From Clostridia bacterium (GTDB taxonomy: Bacteria > Bacillota > Clostridia > Christensenellales > Borkfalkiaceae): a DNA stretch of 28,378 bases. Position 1 is the stretch's first letter; each line of letters starts with the position of its first letter. A program made the translations under genes and the position numbers. Shown here piece after piece: positions 17,265 to 23,891 of this stretch. Location of the stretch: NCBI GenBank assembly GCA_017648525.1, contig JAGCIP010000042.1:1-28378 (forward strand), given 5' to 3'. The notes beneath the pieces are model-generated. The model saw only the letters and a list, made by a program, of their open reading frames with translations, made no database searches and was not told the DNA's origin.

Positions 17265-17311
17265 TGGTCGGAGTGACAAGATTTGAACTTGCGACCTCTT
17301 GGTCCCGAACC
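17265..17311 (-). pseudogene. 3' half of tRNA-Pro(CGG), broken copy
   Basis: It is identical to the intact tRNA from the anticodon loop through the T arm, acceptor 3' strand and CCA. The 5' half is missing: no matching D arm or 5' anticodon strand precedes it. A fold into a full cloverleaf is not possible. It lies downstream of the intact gene in the same direction. Confidence 0.9.
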
Positions 17312-17416
17312 TCGTCAGAGAAAACTTCTCTCGTTGCGGTTTAATTAAAACTAAACCGCTTCCACGCTCCGTTTCTCTTCCTCTTCACAAAAAATCTTTT
17401 GCAAGCAAAATCTTTT
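17312..17416. other. 105-bp segment with nested inverted repeats between the repeat copies
   Basis: This spacer between the two direct repeats holds a perfect 8-bp hairpin, GCGGTTTA/TAAACCGC, with an 8-nt loop. AGAGAAAC and GTTTTCTCT form an outer pair, and a local AGAGAA/TTCTCT hairpin competes with it. No ORF of note is present. It could be a small palindromic element, a remnant of an inserted element, or a non-coding RNA. I do not recognise it. Confidence 0.5.
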
Positions 17417-17553
17417 TTGTGATTATTATTTATTAGCGCACTTGGTCTTAAATCATATTCTACACATAAATAGCACAAGGTAGGCAAAATACCTACCTTG
17501 TGCTATTGGTCGGAGTGACAAGATTTGAACTTGCGACCTCTTGGTCCCGAACC
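17417..17553. repeat. Direct repeat copy B (137 bp, 3' half of intact tRNA-Pro plus flank)
   Basis: This copy runs through the 3' half of the functional tRNA gene, its hairpin and downstream flank. It matches 17175-17311. The shared end within the tRNA is the kind of place where integrases or unequal recombination act. Confidence 0.93.
17473..17503 (-). terminator. Hairpin following tRNA-Pro
   Basis: A perfect 12-bp stem with a 7-nt loop starts 3 nt after the CCA end. The following TATTTATG is only a poor T run, so it may act as a terminator or as a 3' processing signal. Confidence 0.7.
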
Positions 17554-17582
17554 AAGCGCGCTACCAACTGCGCTACACCCCG
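17507..17582 (-). tRNA. tRNA-Pro (anticodon CGG), CCA encoded
   Basis: A full 76-nt cloverleaf is present. The acceptor CGGGGTG pairs with CACTCCG (one G-U). The D stem is GCGC/GCGC. The anticodon stem CTTGG/CCAAG encloses loop TTCGGGA with anticodon CGG. The T stem is GCAAG/CTTGT around TTCAAAT, followed by discriminator A and a genomic CCA. It reads the codon CCG. It is the only complete copy in this locus. Confidence 0.96.
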
Positions 17583-17610
17583 ATTTCATACATTTTTCGT
17601 AGCATTTGTT

Positions 17611-17639
17611 ATTATAGCCGTTTTATTACAAAAAAGCAA
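17611..17639 (-). promoter_or_regulatory. Promoter of tRNA-Pro
   Basis: On the minus strand TTGCTT (17634-17639), a 17-bp spacer and a consensus TATAAT (17611-17616) lie about 30 bp before the mature tRNA 5' end. Confidence 0.8.
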
Positions 17640-17687
17640 GGCTTTACACACCCTTTTTTTGCAAAAATTGTTCGGCTTGTAATAAAT

Positions 17688-17723
17688 AATCGCCTTTGGC
17701 GTGATTAAACGCCAAAGGCGATT
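17688..17723 (-). terminator. Terminator after the malic enzyme gene
   Basis: A perfect 15-bp stem (arms 17688-17702 and 17709-17723) with a 6-nt loop lies 24 bp after the malic enzyme stop. The downstream T content is modest (TATTTATTA), but the stem is very strong. Confidence 0.8.
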
Positions 17724-17747
17724 GCTTTTCATTTAGTAGTTTACAAA

Positions 17748-18929
17748 TTAAATTCTATTTACGCCCGTTTTAATTGCCGCTTCTTTAACCGCTTTAGCAA
17801 CGGTGGTAGCAACACGCTTATCAAACGGTGCGGGAATAATATAATCTGGTTTCAATTCTTCGTCTGAAACAAGTGATGCTATTGCCTTTGCAGCGGCAAT
17901 CTTCATTTCTTCGTTAATATCAGACGCACGACAATCTAACGCACCACGGAAAATACCAGGGAAAGCAAGAACGTTGTTTATTTGGTTGGGGAAATCACTT
18001 CTACCCGTGCCAACAACCGCAGCACCTGCTTTTAACGCAAGGTCAGGCATAATTTCTGGAGTTGGGTTAGCCATAGGAAGAACGATTGCGCCTTTATTCA
18101 TTGATTTAACCATTTCTTCGGTAACAGCACCCGGAGAACTTACCCCAACGAACAAGTCCGCACCAACCAACGCTTCTGCTAAAGTGCCTTTTCTACCGAG
18201 TTTGTTGGTAAATTCAGCAATTTCTTCTTTAGATGCGTTCATACCTTCTGTTCTGCCTTTATAAATGATGCCCTTTCTATCGCACATAACAACGTCTTTA
18301 GCACCCATTGAAATCATAAGTTTTGCAATAGCAACACCGGCAGCGCCTGCGCCGTTGAAAACTATCTTCAAGTCTTCCCACTTTTTACCAACGATTTTTA
18401 ACGCATTGATAACGGCTGCAACTGATACGATTGCCGTTCCGTGTTGGTCGTCGTGGAAAATAGGAATATCAACTTCGGGGTCTTCTTTTAATCTCTTTTC
18501 AATCTCAAAACATCTAGGAGCGGAAATATCTTCTAAGTTAACCCCACCGAAACTACCTGCCAAAAGTTTAACCGTGTTTACAATATCGTCAACACTCTTA
18601 CTTCTAACGCAAAGCGGAACAGCATCTACGCCACCGAAAGCGTTAAACAAAACGCATTTACCTTCCATAACAGGCATACCAGCCTCTGGCCCTATATCAC
18701 CTAAACCAAGAACAGCCGTGCCGTCAGTAATAACAGCAACCGTATTTCCCCTTGCGGTAAGGTCGAAAGATTTATTAACGTCTTTTTGAATTTCAAGACA
18801 GGGTTGCGCAACACCTGGAGTGTACGCTAAAGAAAGGTCTTCTTTATTTTCAACTTTAACTTTAGAAACAACTTTTATTTTGCCTTTCCATTCCCCGTGT
18901 AAACGTAACGATTCTTTTGCATAGTCCAT
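17748..18929 (-). CDS. NAD(P)-dependent malic enzyme, short bacterial type
   Basis: It oxidatively decarboxylates malate to pyruvate with reduction of NAD(P). The protein has 393 residues from the ATG chosen here. Family blocks are SLAYTPGVAQPCLEI near 32-46 and AVITDGTAVLGLGDIGPEAGMPVMEGK near 64-90, with the metal-site region EDISAPRCFEIE near 130. HDDQHGTAIV follows near 156, then a Rossmann domain with FNGAGAAGVAIAKL. An upstream TTG would add five residues, but those codons contain the GGAGGG ribosome site, so the ATG at 18929 is the real start. The short form is common in Bacillota. NAD versus NADP preference cannot be read here. Confidence 0.93.
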   Translation of the reverse strand: MDYAKESLRLHGEWKGKIKVVSKVKVENKEDLSLAYTPGVAQPCLEIQKDVNKSFDLTARGNTVAVITDGTAVLGLGDIGPEAGMPVMEGKCVLFNAFGGVDAVPLCVRSKSVDDIVNTVKLLAGSFGGVNLEDISAPRCFEIEKRLKEDPEVDIPIFHDDQHGTAIVSVAAVINALKIVGKKWEDLKIVFNGAGAAGVAIAKLMISMGAKDVVMCDRKGIIYKGRTEGMNASKEEIAEFTNKLGRKGTLAEALVGADLFVGVSSPGAVTEEMVKSMNKGAIVLPMANPTPEIMPDLALKAGAAVVGTGRSDFPNQINNVLAFPGIFRGALDCRASDINEEMKIAAAKAIASLVSDEELKPDYIIPAPFDKRVATTVAKAVKEAAIKTGVNRI

Positions 18930-19222
18930 AATTTTTCCCTCCAACTAGAATAGGCTCTTTTTCTTTCAGTAAATATTCTATCACAAAACGATAGGATTAT
19001 TTTTATAAAAAACTACTTAACAATTTGCACAAAAAGACACAAATTTAATTGCACCGTGCGCAGTTAATTAAAGTTCCACTTTGCGAATTTTTTATCGCCA
19101 TTTTACCTATATTTTAATAATAGCACTTCTCGTCTATAATTGTTACAATTTAAAATATTATACTGATTATAATGCGTTAGTTATAATTTATTTTATTGTG
19201 ATAACTTTAATCATTTTGCAAT
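18930..19222. other. AT-rich intergenic stretch, no gene seen
   Basis: It holds the GGAGGG site of the malic enzyme gene and a possible -10 TAGAAT on the minus strand near 18974, without a clear -35. A small inverted repeat CTATC/GATAG lies beside that -10, and a palindrome AATTGTTACAATT lies near 19138. Either could be an operator, but neither matches a regulator I can name. No ORF or RNA fold was convincing. Confidence 0.4.
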
Positions 19223-19254
19223 AAAAAACCCTGCGATTATAACAATCGCAGGGT
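19223..19254 (-). terminator. Terminator after aspartate kinase
   Basis: An 11-bp perfect stem (ACCCTGCGATT and its complement) with a 5-nt loop is followed on the minus strand by TTTTTT. It closes the comEC-to-lysC gene run. Confidence 0.92.
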
Positions 19255-19274
19255 AAAATTATTTAGTTAAAGGC

Positions 19275-20585
19275 TTAGTTAAACGCATTGTAAATAGTAT
19301 TTATACATTTTTCGTAATCAGTATTTGCCACGCCTATGATAATGTTAAGTTCGCTTGAGCCTTGGTCTATCATTTTTATATTTATATTTGCCTTTGCAAG
19401 TGCGTTAAATAGCGTTGCCGCCGTTCCTGCACGTCTTGCCATACCGTGCCCAACGGTTGCTATTAAAGAAATATTTTCTATAACGTGAATAAAATCAGGT
19501 TTAACGTTTTCTCTAATTTCGTTTACCATATCGGTAAGCACGCCTTCTTGTAATTGATGGCTATCTATTACAACCGAAAGAGTATCAATGCCAGACGGTA
19601 AGTGTTCAACGCAAACCCCGTAATGTTCAACAACCGAAAGAACACGACGGATAAAACCAACTTCCGAGTTCATCATTGATTTTTCTATCAATAAAACGGT
19701 AAAGTCTTTCTTACCAGCAATACCCGTGATAATCGAGTCTGCCTTATACTGGTCGTTAGGAACAATCATAGTTCCCCTATCTTCGGGCTTAAAGGTGTTC
19801 TTTATGTTAATGGGAATTTTCTTTCTCATAACGGGAGCAATTGCCTCAGCGTGTAAAACCGACGCACCCATATAAGAAAGTTCACGCACTTCTTTATATG
19901 TAATTTGATTTATAACCTTGGGATTTTCAACTATTCTGGGGTCGCAAACTAAAAATCCGCTTACGTCCGTCCAGTTTTCGTATAAGTCAGCCTTTACGCC
20001 GTGTGCGATTATTGAACCGGTAATATCACTTCCACCACGAGAGAAAGTCATTATATCGCCTTGGAAATTCTTTCCGTAAAAACCGGGGATAACCGCTCTT
20101 TCAAGGTTTTCAAACTTGCTCGAAACCTTGTCGTCGGTATAATCAACGTTCAATTTTCCGTGACTATCAAATCTAATAATTTCAGATGCATCTACAAACT
20201 CATACCCTAAAAAAGCAGAAACGACGATTGCGCTTAAATATTCCCCACGAGATGCAGAAAAGTCCGCACTCTTTGCCTTGTTTATTTGTTCTTCTGTTTT
20301 ATCAAGAACGCTTTCAATATCGAGAGAAAGCCCTAAATCTTTAACTATTTCTATAAATCTTTCACGTATAATAGCAAAACTGTTTTTACAAGAACCTGTG
20401 CTAACCACTTCGTCGTAACAACGGTATAAAGTATCGGTAACTTTAATATCGTTTTTAAAACGCTTGCCCGGAGCGGAAACTACCACGTATCTTCTGCTTT
20501 CGTCTGCTTGAATAATGCTTTTAACTTGTCTAATTGCGTTAGCGTCTGCCATAGACGTTCCGCCGAATTTACAAACTTTTGTCAT
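19275..20585 (-). CDS. lysC: Aspartate kinase (monofunctional, with ACT domains)
   Basis: It phosphorylates aspartate, opening the lysine, threonine, methionine and diaminopimelate pathways. The 436-residue protein starts with VCKFGGTSMADANAI, the kinase signature. FSRGGSDITGS near 185 is the substrate/ATP block. Two C-terminal ACT-type regions, KDFTVLLIEKSMMNSEVGFIRR near 295 and ATVGHGMARRAGTAATLFNALA near 375, suggest feedback control by an amino acid. Its start overlaps the stop of the DUF1015 gene by four bases (ATGA), implying coupled translation. No lysine riboswitch precedes it. Which end product inhibits it cannot be told from the sequence. Confidence 0.94.
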   Translation of the reverse strand: MTKVCKFGGTSMADANAIRQVKSIIQADESRRYVVVSAPGKRFKNDIKVTDTLYRCYDEVVSTGSCKNSFAIIRERFIEIVKDLGLSLDIESVLDKTEEQINKAKSADFSASRGEYLSAIVVSAFLGYEFVDASEIIRFDSHGKLNVDYTDDKVSSKFENLERAVIPGFYGKNFQGDIMTFSRGGSDITGSIIAHGVKADLYENWTDVSGFLVCDPRIVENPKVINQITYKEVRELSYMGASVLHAEAIAPVMRKKIPINIKNTFKPEDRGTMIVPNDQYKADSIITGIAGKKDFTVLLIEKSMMNSEVGFIRRVLSVVEHYGVCVEHLPSGIDTLSVVIDSHQLQEGVLTDMVNEIRENVKPDFIHVIENISLIATVGHGMARRAGTAATLFNALAKANINIKMIDQGSSELNIIIGVANTDYEKCINTIYNAFN

Positions 20586-21811
20586 TTTGTTATTCTTCTC
20601 CCTTCTAAATAATAGCGTTTCTCAACCCCTTCCCCCATTGAAAAGGTCTTTCTCGGGAATGCGCCGTTAGCCGACACGTACTTGAATAAGTCTGACTTGT
20701 CTAACTTTTCAAAAAGCACGCCAACTGCGTCGTCCCTATCGTCAACCAACTTCTTTATATTACTTTCGCCGTGAACGTAATCTACCGTTCCACCGTTTTT
20801 CTCTAAATATTCTTTAATATAAGCGTCAACCGCACGTATTCCGTCGGGTAAACCGTTCTTTCCGTTAAACTTTTCTTCTTTTCCGCAAGTATAAATGCCC
20901 ATATTCCCGCCGTCAACCTTGCTTAAACCGCTAGCAAATTCGATTGTATTTACCCCGTAAACGTATCTATAAATAGGCTCAAAATAAATACCGTCGTCGT
21001 AAATATTGTTAAATTCTACTAGCGCATATCTTGCGGGGTGGTTTTCTATTTGGTCGTGCGGTAAGGTTTTCTTTAAGTTATTCCAATGCGTTTTAGCAGT
21101 AGCAAGCGAGTGGTTTCCATCGCCCACGGCAAAAAGGAATTTATCTTCCCTGCCGTATTTTGCTATAAGCCTATCCGCATCTAAAAGGTTTTCAAATTTG
21201 CTTAAAACCAAATCAACGTCGTCAATATAATAACCTTCTATACTTCCACCGCCCATATTGAGAGGAAAGTCATAAATTTTTTCGTACTTGTCTCTATTAG
21301 CGTAAAGTTGCTCGTTTATTTGCTTTTTCTCGTCATCAAACAAAACCATAACGTGCGGAAACTCAACGTCCGCACTCTTTCTAATTTTTAAGCGGGGTGG
21401 TATTCTTTCTTCTATCGTACCTTCTGTCGCACGAACGAGCGACGAACTCTTTGCAGAATATTCGTATTTTTCAAGGTCAACCGCACCAACTAAACCTATA
21501 CGGCGTTCTACGTACGGAGTTTTTCTTACAGTAAGAATAAAGCCCTTTCCATAAGTTTTAAAAATTTTATCGGTTATGTATTTTTTGATGTTTTGGTTTA
21601 TCTTTTCTATACGGGCGTCTTCGCTTCCGTCAAGATAAATCTCGGGCAAAACTAAATCTAAAGTAGTAGGCTTTCCGCTAACGAAATTTTCAACTTCCGT
21701 CCAGTAATCTCTTTCACTAGTAAACTGGTCGCAAGCGATACAAGCCCACGCCGACATATCTTTTACGTCTGGCAATAATATTTGGTCTGCAACTATTGCT
21801 ATCTCTTTCAT
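20582..21811 (-). CDS. DUF1015 family protein, function unknown
   Basis: A 409-residue soluble protein. It resembles the DUF1015 family through ACDQFTSERDYWTEVE (about 26-41), PRLKIRKSADVEFPHVMVL, and FAVGDGNHSLATAK near 226. The last is a conserved Asp/His-containing block that could be catalytic. In other genomes the family tends to sit with serine and other amino acid genes, and its biochemical role is not established to my knowledge. Here it overlaps lysC by 4 bp and follows the small membrane protein gene by 19 bp. AAGGA precedes the ATG. A link to aspartate-family metabolism is an inference from position only. Confidence 0.85.
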   Translation of the reverse strand: MKEIAIVADQILLPDVKDMSAWACIACDQFTSERDYWTEVENFVSGKPTTLDLVLPEIYLDGSEDARIEKINQNIKKYITDKIFKTYGKGFILTVRKTPYVERRIGLVGAVDLEKYEYSAKSSSLVRATEGTIEERIPPRLKIRKSADVEFPHVMVLFDDEKKQINEQLYANRDKYEKIYDFPLNMGGGSIEGYYIDDVDLVLSKFENLLDADRLIAKYGREDKFLFAVGDGNHSLATAKTHWNNLKKTLPHDQIENHPARYALVEFNNIYDDGIYFEPIYRYVYGVNTIEFASGLSKVDGGNMGIYTCGKEEKFNGKNGLPDGIRAVDAYIKEYLEKNGGTVDYVHGESNIKKLVDDRDDAVGVLFEKLDKSDLFKYVSANGAFPRKTFSMGEGVEKRYYLEGRRITK

Positions 21812-21830
21812 AAAAAGTCCTTCTAGAATA

Positions 21831-21974
21831 TTATTTATTTAAGTTTATAACTAACACGGTAAGCAATGCCAAGCAAAGCGCAATTGCAACGTATCCAACG
21901 TGTTTCCAAAAAGTTTTAGCCTTACTTTTTCCATCACGGTAGTCTTGATTATTAGAAAAATTCTTATCGTTCAT
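21831..21974 (-). CDS. Small single-pass membrane protein (47 residues), unknown
   Basis: The reading frame starts at the ATG at 21974, with AAGGAGAG eight bases upstream, 10 bp after cdaA ends. A longer start inside cdaA (22079) is possible but has no ribosome site and overlaps cdaA by about 95 bp. The product has a polar, charged N-terminal half. One hydrophobic helix (about residues 27-44, VGYVAIALCLALLTVLVI) ends in LNK. No signal-peptide cleavage motif or known domain is seen. It occupies the place where cdaR/ybbR often follows cdaA. A role with CdaA at the membrane is only a guess. Confidence 0.7.
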   Translation of the reverse strand: MNDKNFSNNQDYRDGKSKAKTFWKHVGYVAIALCLALLTVLVINLNK

Positions 21975-21984
21975 AACGCTCTCC

Positions 21985-22821
21985 TTATTTTCTAGCACTT
22001 TCAAGTTCTTGCCAATAATAGTTTGCAAGAACACGTTTAAGCGCTTCAGTATCGGCGTATCTGGTAATCTTACCCGCACGTGCGATTGAGATGATACCCG
22101 TTTCTTCAGAAACGATTAAAGACATAACGTCAATAGTTTCAGTAACACCTATGCCCGCTCTATGGCGAGTTCCCAAATCTTTCGGTATATTATCAACGTT
22201 TTGTGAAAGGGGTAAAAAACAACCCGCTGACACGATTTTAGTTCCGTTAATTATCATTGCACCGTCGTGCAAGGGAGTTTTAGGAAAGAACACGCTTTCT
22301 ATCAATTCACTTGATATATCACAGTCTAATTTTACGCCACTATCTAAAATTTGCGACGGAACGTTTCCCGTTGATAAAACAACGATAGCACCCACGTCGT
22401 TTTTAGACATATTTTGTAACGCTCTAATAATTTCCGATATGCATTTTTGTATGCGTTCTTCGTCGTAAGAAACACCGTCACCGTGCTTTAAGTCTGCAAG
22501 TTTTGCGTTCTTATGCGTCCAAATAATACGCTTTATTTCCATTGAGTATAAAACCAAAATGGCAATAATAAATACTGCGGGAATAATTAAATAGATAGCG
22601 CTATTTATCTTTTCTCCAGCAAATGAAAGAATTGCCGCTCCTATAATCATAGAAAAGCAGAAAAGCATAACCATAGAGCCTGAATTATTATCGAATAAGA
22701 ATTTTACCATATAGTAATACATAACGGTAAAAACCACAACGCTAACCACTAGCGCAATAATCATTTCGGGTGAAGATAACATACTATTCCAAACCCTAGA
22801 AATTCTCTCTACCAGATTCAT
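21985..22821 (-). CDS. cdaA: Diadenylate cyclase CdaA (c-di-AMP synthase)
   Basis: It makes c-di-AMP from two ATP at the membrane; the messenger controls potassium, osmolyte and wall balance. The 278-residue protein has three N-terminal hydrophobic helices (about 20-40, 50-68, 73-94). These are followed by the DAC domain with the catalytic LHDGAMI (Asp186-Gly187-Ala188) and GTRHRAGIG (Arg219-His220-Arg221). It starts 14 bp after holA ends. The usual partners cdaR and glmM are not adjacent; a 47-residue membrane protein follows instead. TrkA in this window belongs to a class whose RCK-C domains can be c-di-AMP targets. Confidence 0.96.
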   Translation of the reverse strand: MNLVERISRVWNSMLSSPEMIIALVVSVVVFTVMYYYMVKFLFDNNSGSMVMLFCFSMIIGAAILSFAGEKINSAIYLIIPAVFIIAILVLYSMEIKRIIWTHKNAKLADLKHGDGVSYDEERIQKCISEIIRALQNMSKNDVGAIVVLSTGNVPSQILDSGVKLDCDISSELIESVFFPKTPLHDGAMIINGTKIVSAGCFLPLSQNVDNIPKDLGTRHRAGIGVTETIDVMSLIVSEETGIISIARAGKITRYADTEALKRVLANYYWQELESARK

Positions 22822-22835
22822 ATTAATCTCCTTTA

Positions 22836-23828
22836 CTAATCAGTCATAATCTTAAACACGGTTAGCCACATCATTGCGTCAGTCTCGTTTTTACCGCTTT
22901 TAACACGAAAATCCGCATCAGTAAGTGCATCCACCGCACTTTTTAGCGCACGCTTTTTGAATTTTGATGCTTGTTGCATTACTTTTTTTGTGGGGTATTC
23001 CCCCATGCCCAAAGCACTAGAAAGTTCTTTAAGTTCAAGACCGCTAATCGATGCGTGCAATAATTTACGAAAATAATTATACACCGAAACGATTATCATC
23101 TGCGAAGACTCTCCCTTGCCTAACATATCGTTAATTACGGCAAGTGCTTTATCAAAACGCTTGTTTGCAATAAAGTCGGTCATTTCGTAAATTTTATGTT
23201 CTTGGTCCCTAGAAACCATTTGTTCAACGTCTTGACTTGTAATAGTCGCATTCTCGCCAACGTAAAAACAAAGTTTTGTGGTTTCGTTTTCAACTCTAGT
23301 CATATCTAACGAACAGTAATCGGCAAGCATTTTTGCCGTTTCCGCTTGAATATCGACTAGGTTTTTATTACACTCCGCTTTTATCCACTTAACTAAAAGT
23401 GAAACGTCCGCCTTGCTACAATCCACCACGCACACCGAGTCAAACTTCTTTAACGACTCGCTTGGTTTTTCGTTTAGTATAACTAATAAACTGCAATCTG
23501 ACGGATTTTCAAGGTAATCCTTAAAACCGTTTTTGAAAAAATCTTGTTTAGGGTAAAACTCTCTTATTACGGTTATGCGCTTACGGCTCATAAACGGATA
23601 GCCGTTAAGAGAAGTAACTAGCCCATCAACCGTGCAATCGGGGTTTAGCACCACCAAGTTTAATTCCGGCTCTGAAAGATATTCGTTTTTTAGCAAAGCA
23701 AGACCACGTTCTCTAAAAAACGCATCTTCACCTTCAAACAAATATACGGGGAACTCTTTTCCGCTCCCCAACGACGATTTAAATTCGGTATACTTCAAAG
23801 CCATACTCCCACGCATATATTTTAGCAT
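22836..23828 (-). CDS. holA: DNA polymerase III delta subunit
   Basis: It opens the beta sliding clamp as part of the clamp loader. The 330-residue protein matches HolA in length and layout. An N-terminal block FPVYLFEGEDAFFRERG is followed by NGYPFMSRKRITVIREFYP near 75 and the AAA-like lid region. The C-terminal collar helices hold VYNYFRKLLHASISG near 244. Its place right after comEC is a common Bacillota order. The start is uncertain: the ATG at 23828 lacks a clear ribosome site, and the ATG at 23804 (MALKYTEF) has GGGAG only one base away. Either gives a full domain. Confidence 0.88.
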   Translation of the reverse strand: MLKYMRGSMALKYTEFKSSLGSGKEFPVYLFEGEDAFFRERGLALLKNEYLSEPELNLVVLNPDCTVDGLVTSLNGYPFMSRKRITVIREFYPKQDFFKNGFKDYLENPSDCSLLVILNEKPSESLKKFDSVCVVDCSKADVSLLVKWIKAECNKNLVDIQAETAKMLADYCSLDMTRVENETTKLCFYVGENATITSQDVEQMVSRDQEHKIYEMTDFIANKRFDKALAVINDMLGKGESSQMIIVSVYNYFRKLLHASISGLELKELSSALGMGEYPTKKVMQQASKFKKRALKSAVDALTDADFRVKSGKNETDAMMWLTVFKIMTD

Positions 23829-23891
23829 TTTTTATTTTCTTTTGCAACGATATTCGTTTTGTTTTTGGTTATTTATTGCCTATATTATTAA

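Larger units (their letters stand above)
17175..17311. repeat. Direct repeat copy A (137 bp, with 3' half of tRNA-Pro)
   Basis: This stretch matches 17417-17553 at an offset of 242 bp, with about two mismatches. It carries the 3' half of the tRNA-Pro gene, its hairpin, and about 55 bp of further flank. The match ends abruptly inside the tRNA anticodon stem. Confidence 0.93.

Noticed and set aside
17265..17382. A second complete tRNA-Pro
   Set aside because: Only the 3' half matches. The upstream CGGAGCG can imitate an acceptor strand with one mismatch, but no D arm or 5' anticodon strand fits.
17500..17682. Plus-strand frame of 60 codons
   Set aside because: Its first part is antisense tRNA-Pro sequence, again an artefact.
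18265..18789. Plus-strand frame of 174 codons opposite the malic enzyme gene
   Set aside because: It is antisense to conserved malic enzyme blocks; low-complexity Ser/Thr/Pro composition.
19223..21811. Lysine riboswitch controlling lysC
   Set aside because: lysC has no leader of its own; it overlaps the DUF1015 gene, and nothing resembling the five-helix aptamer lies between the genes upstream.
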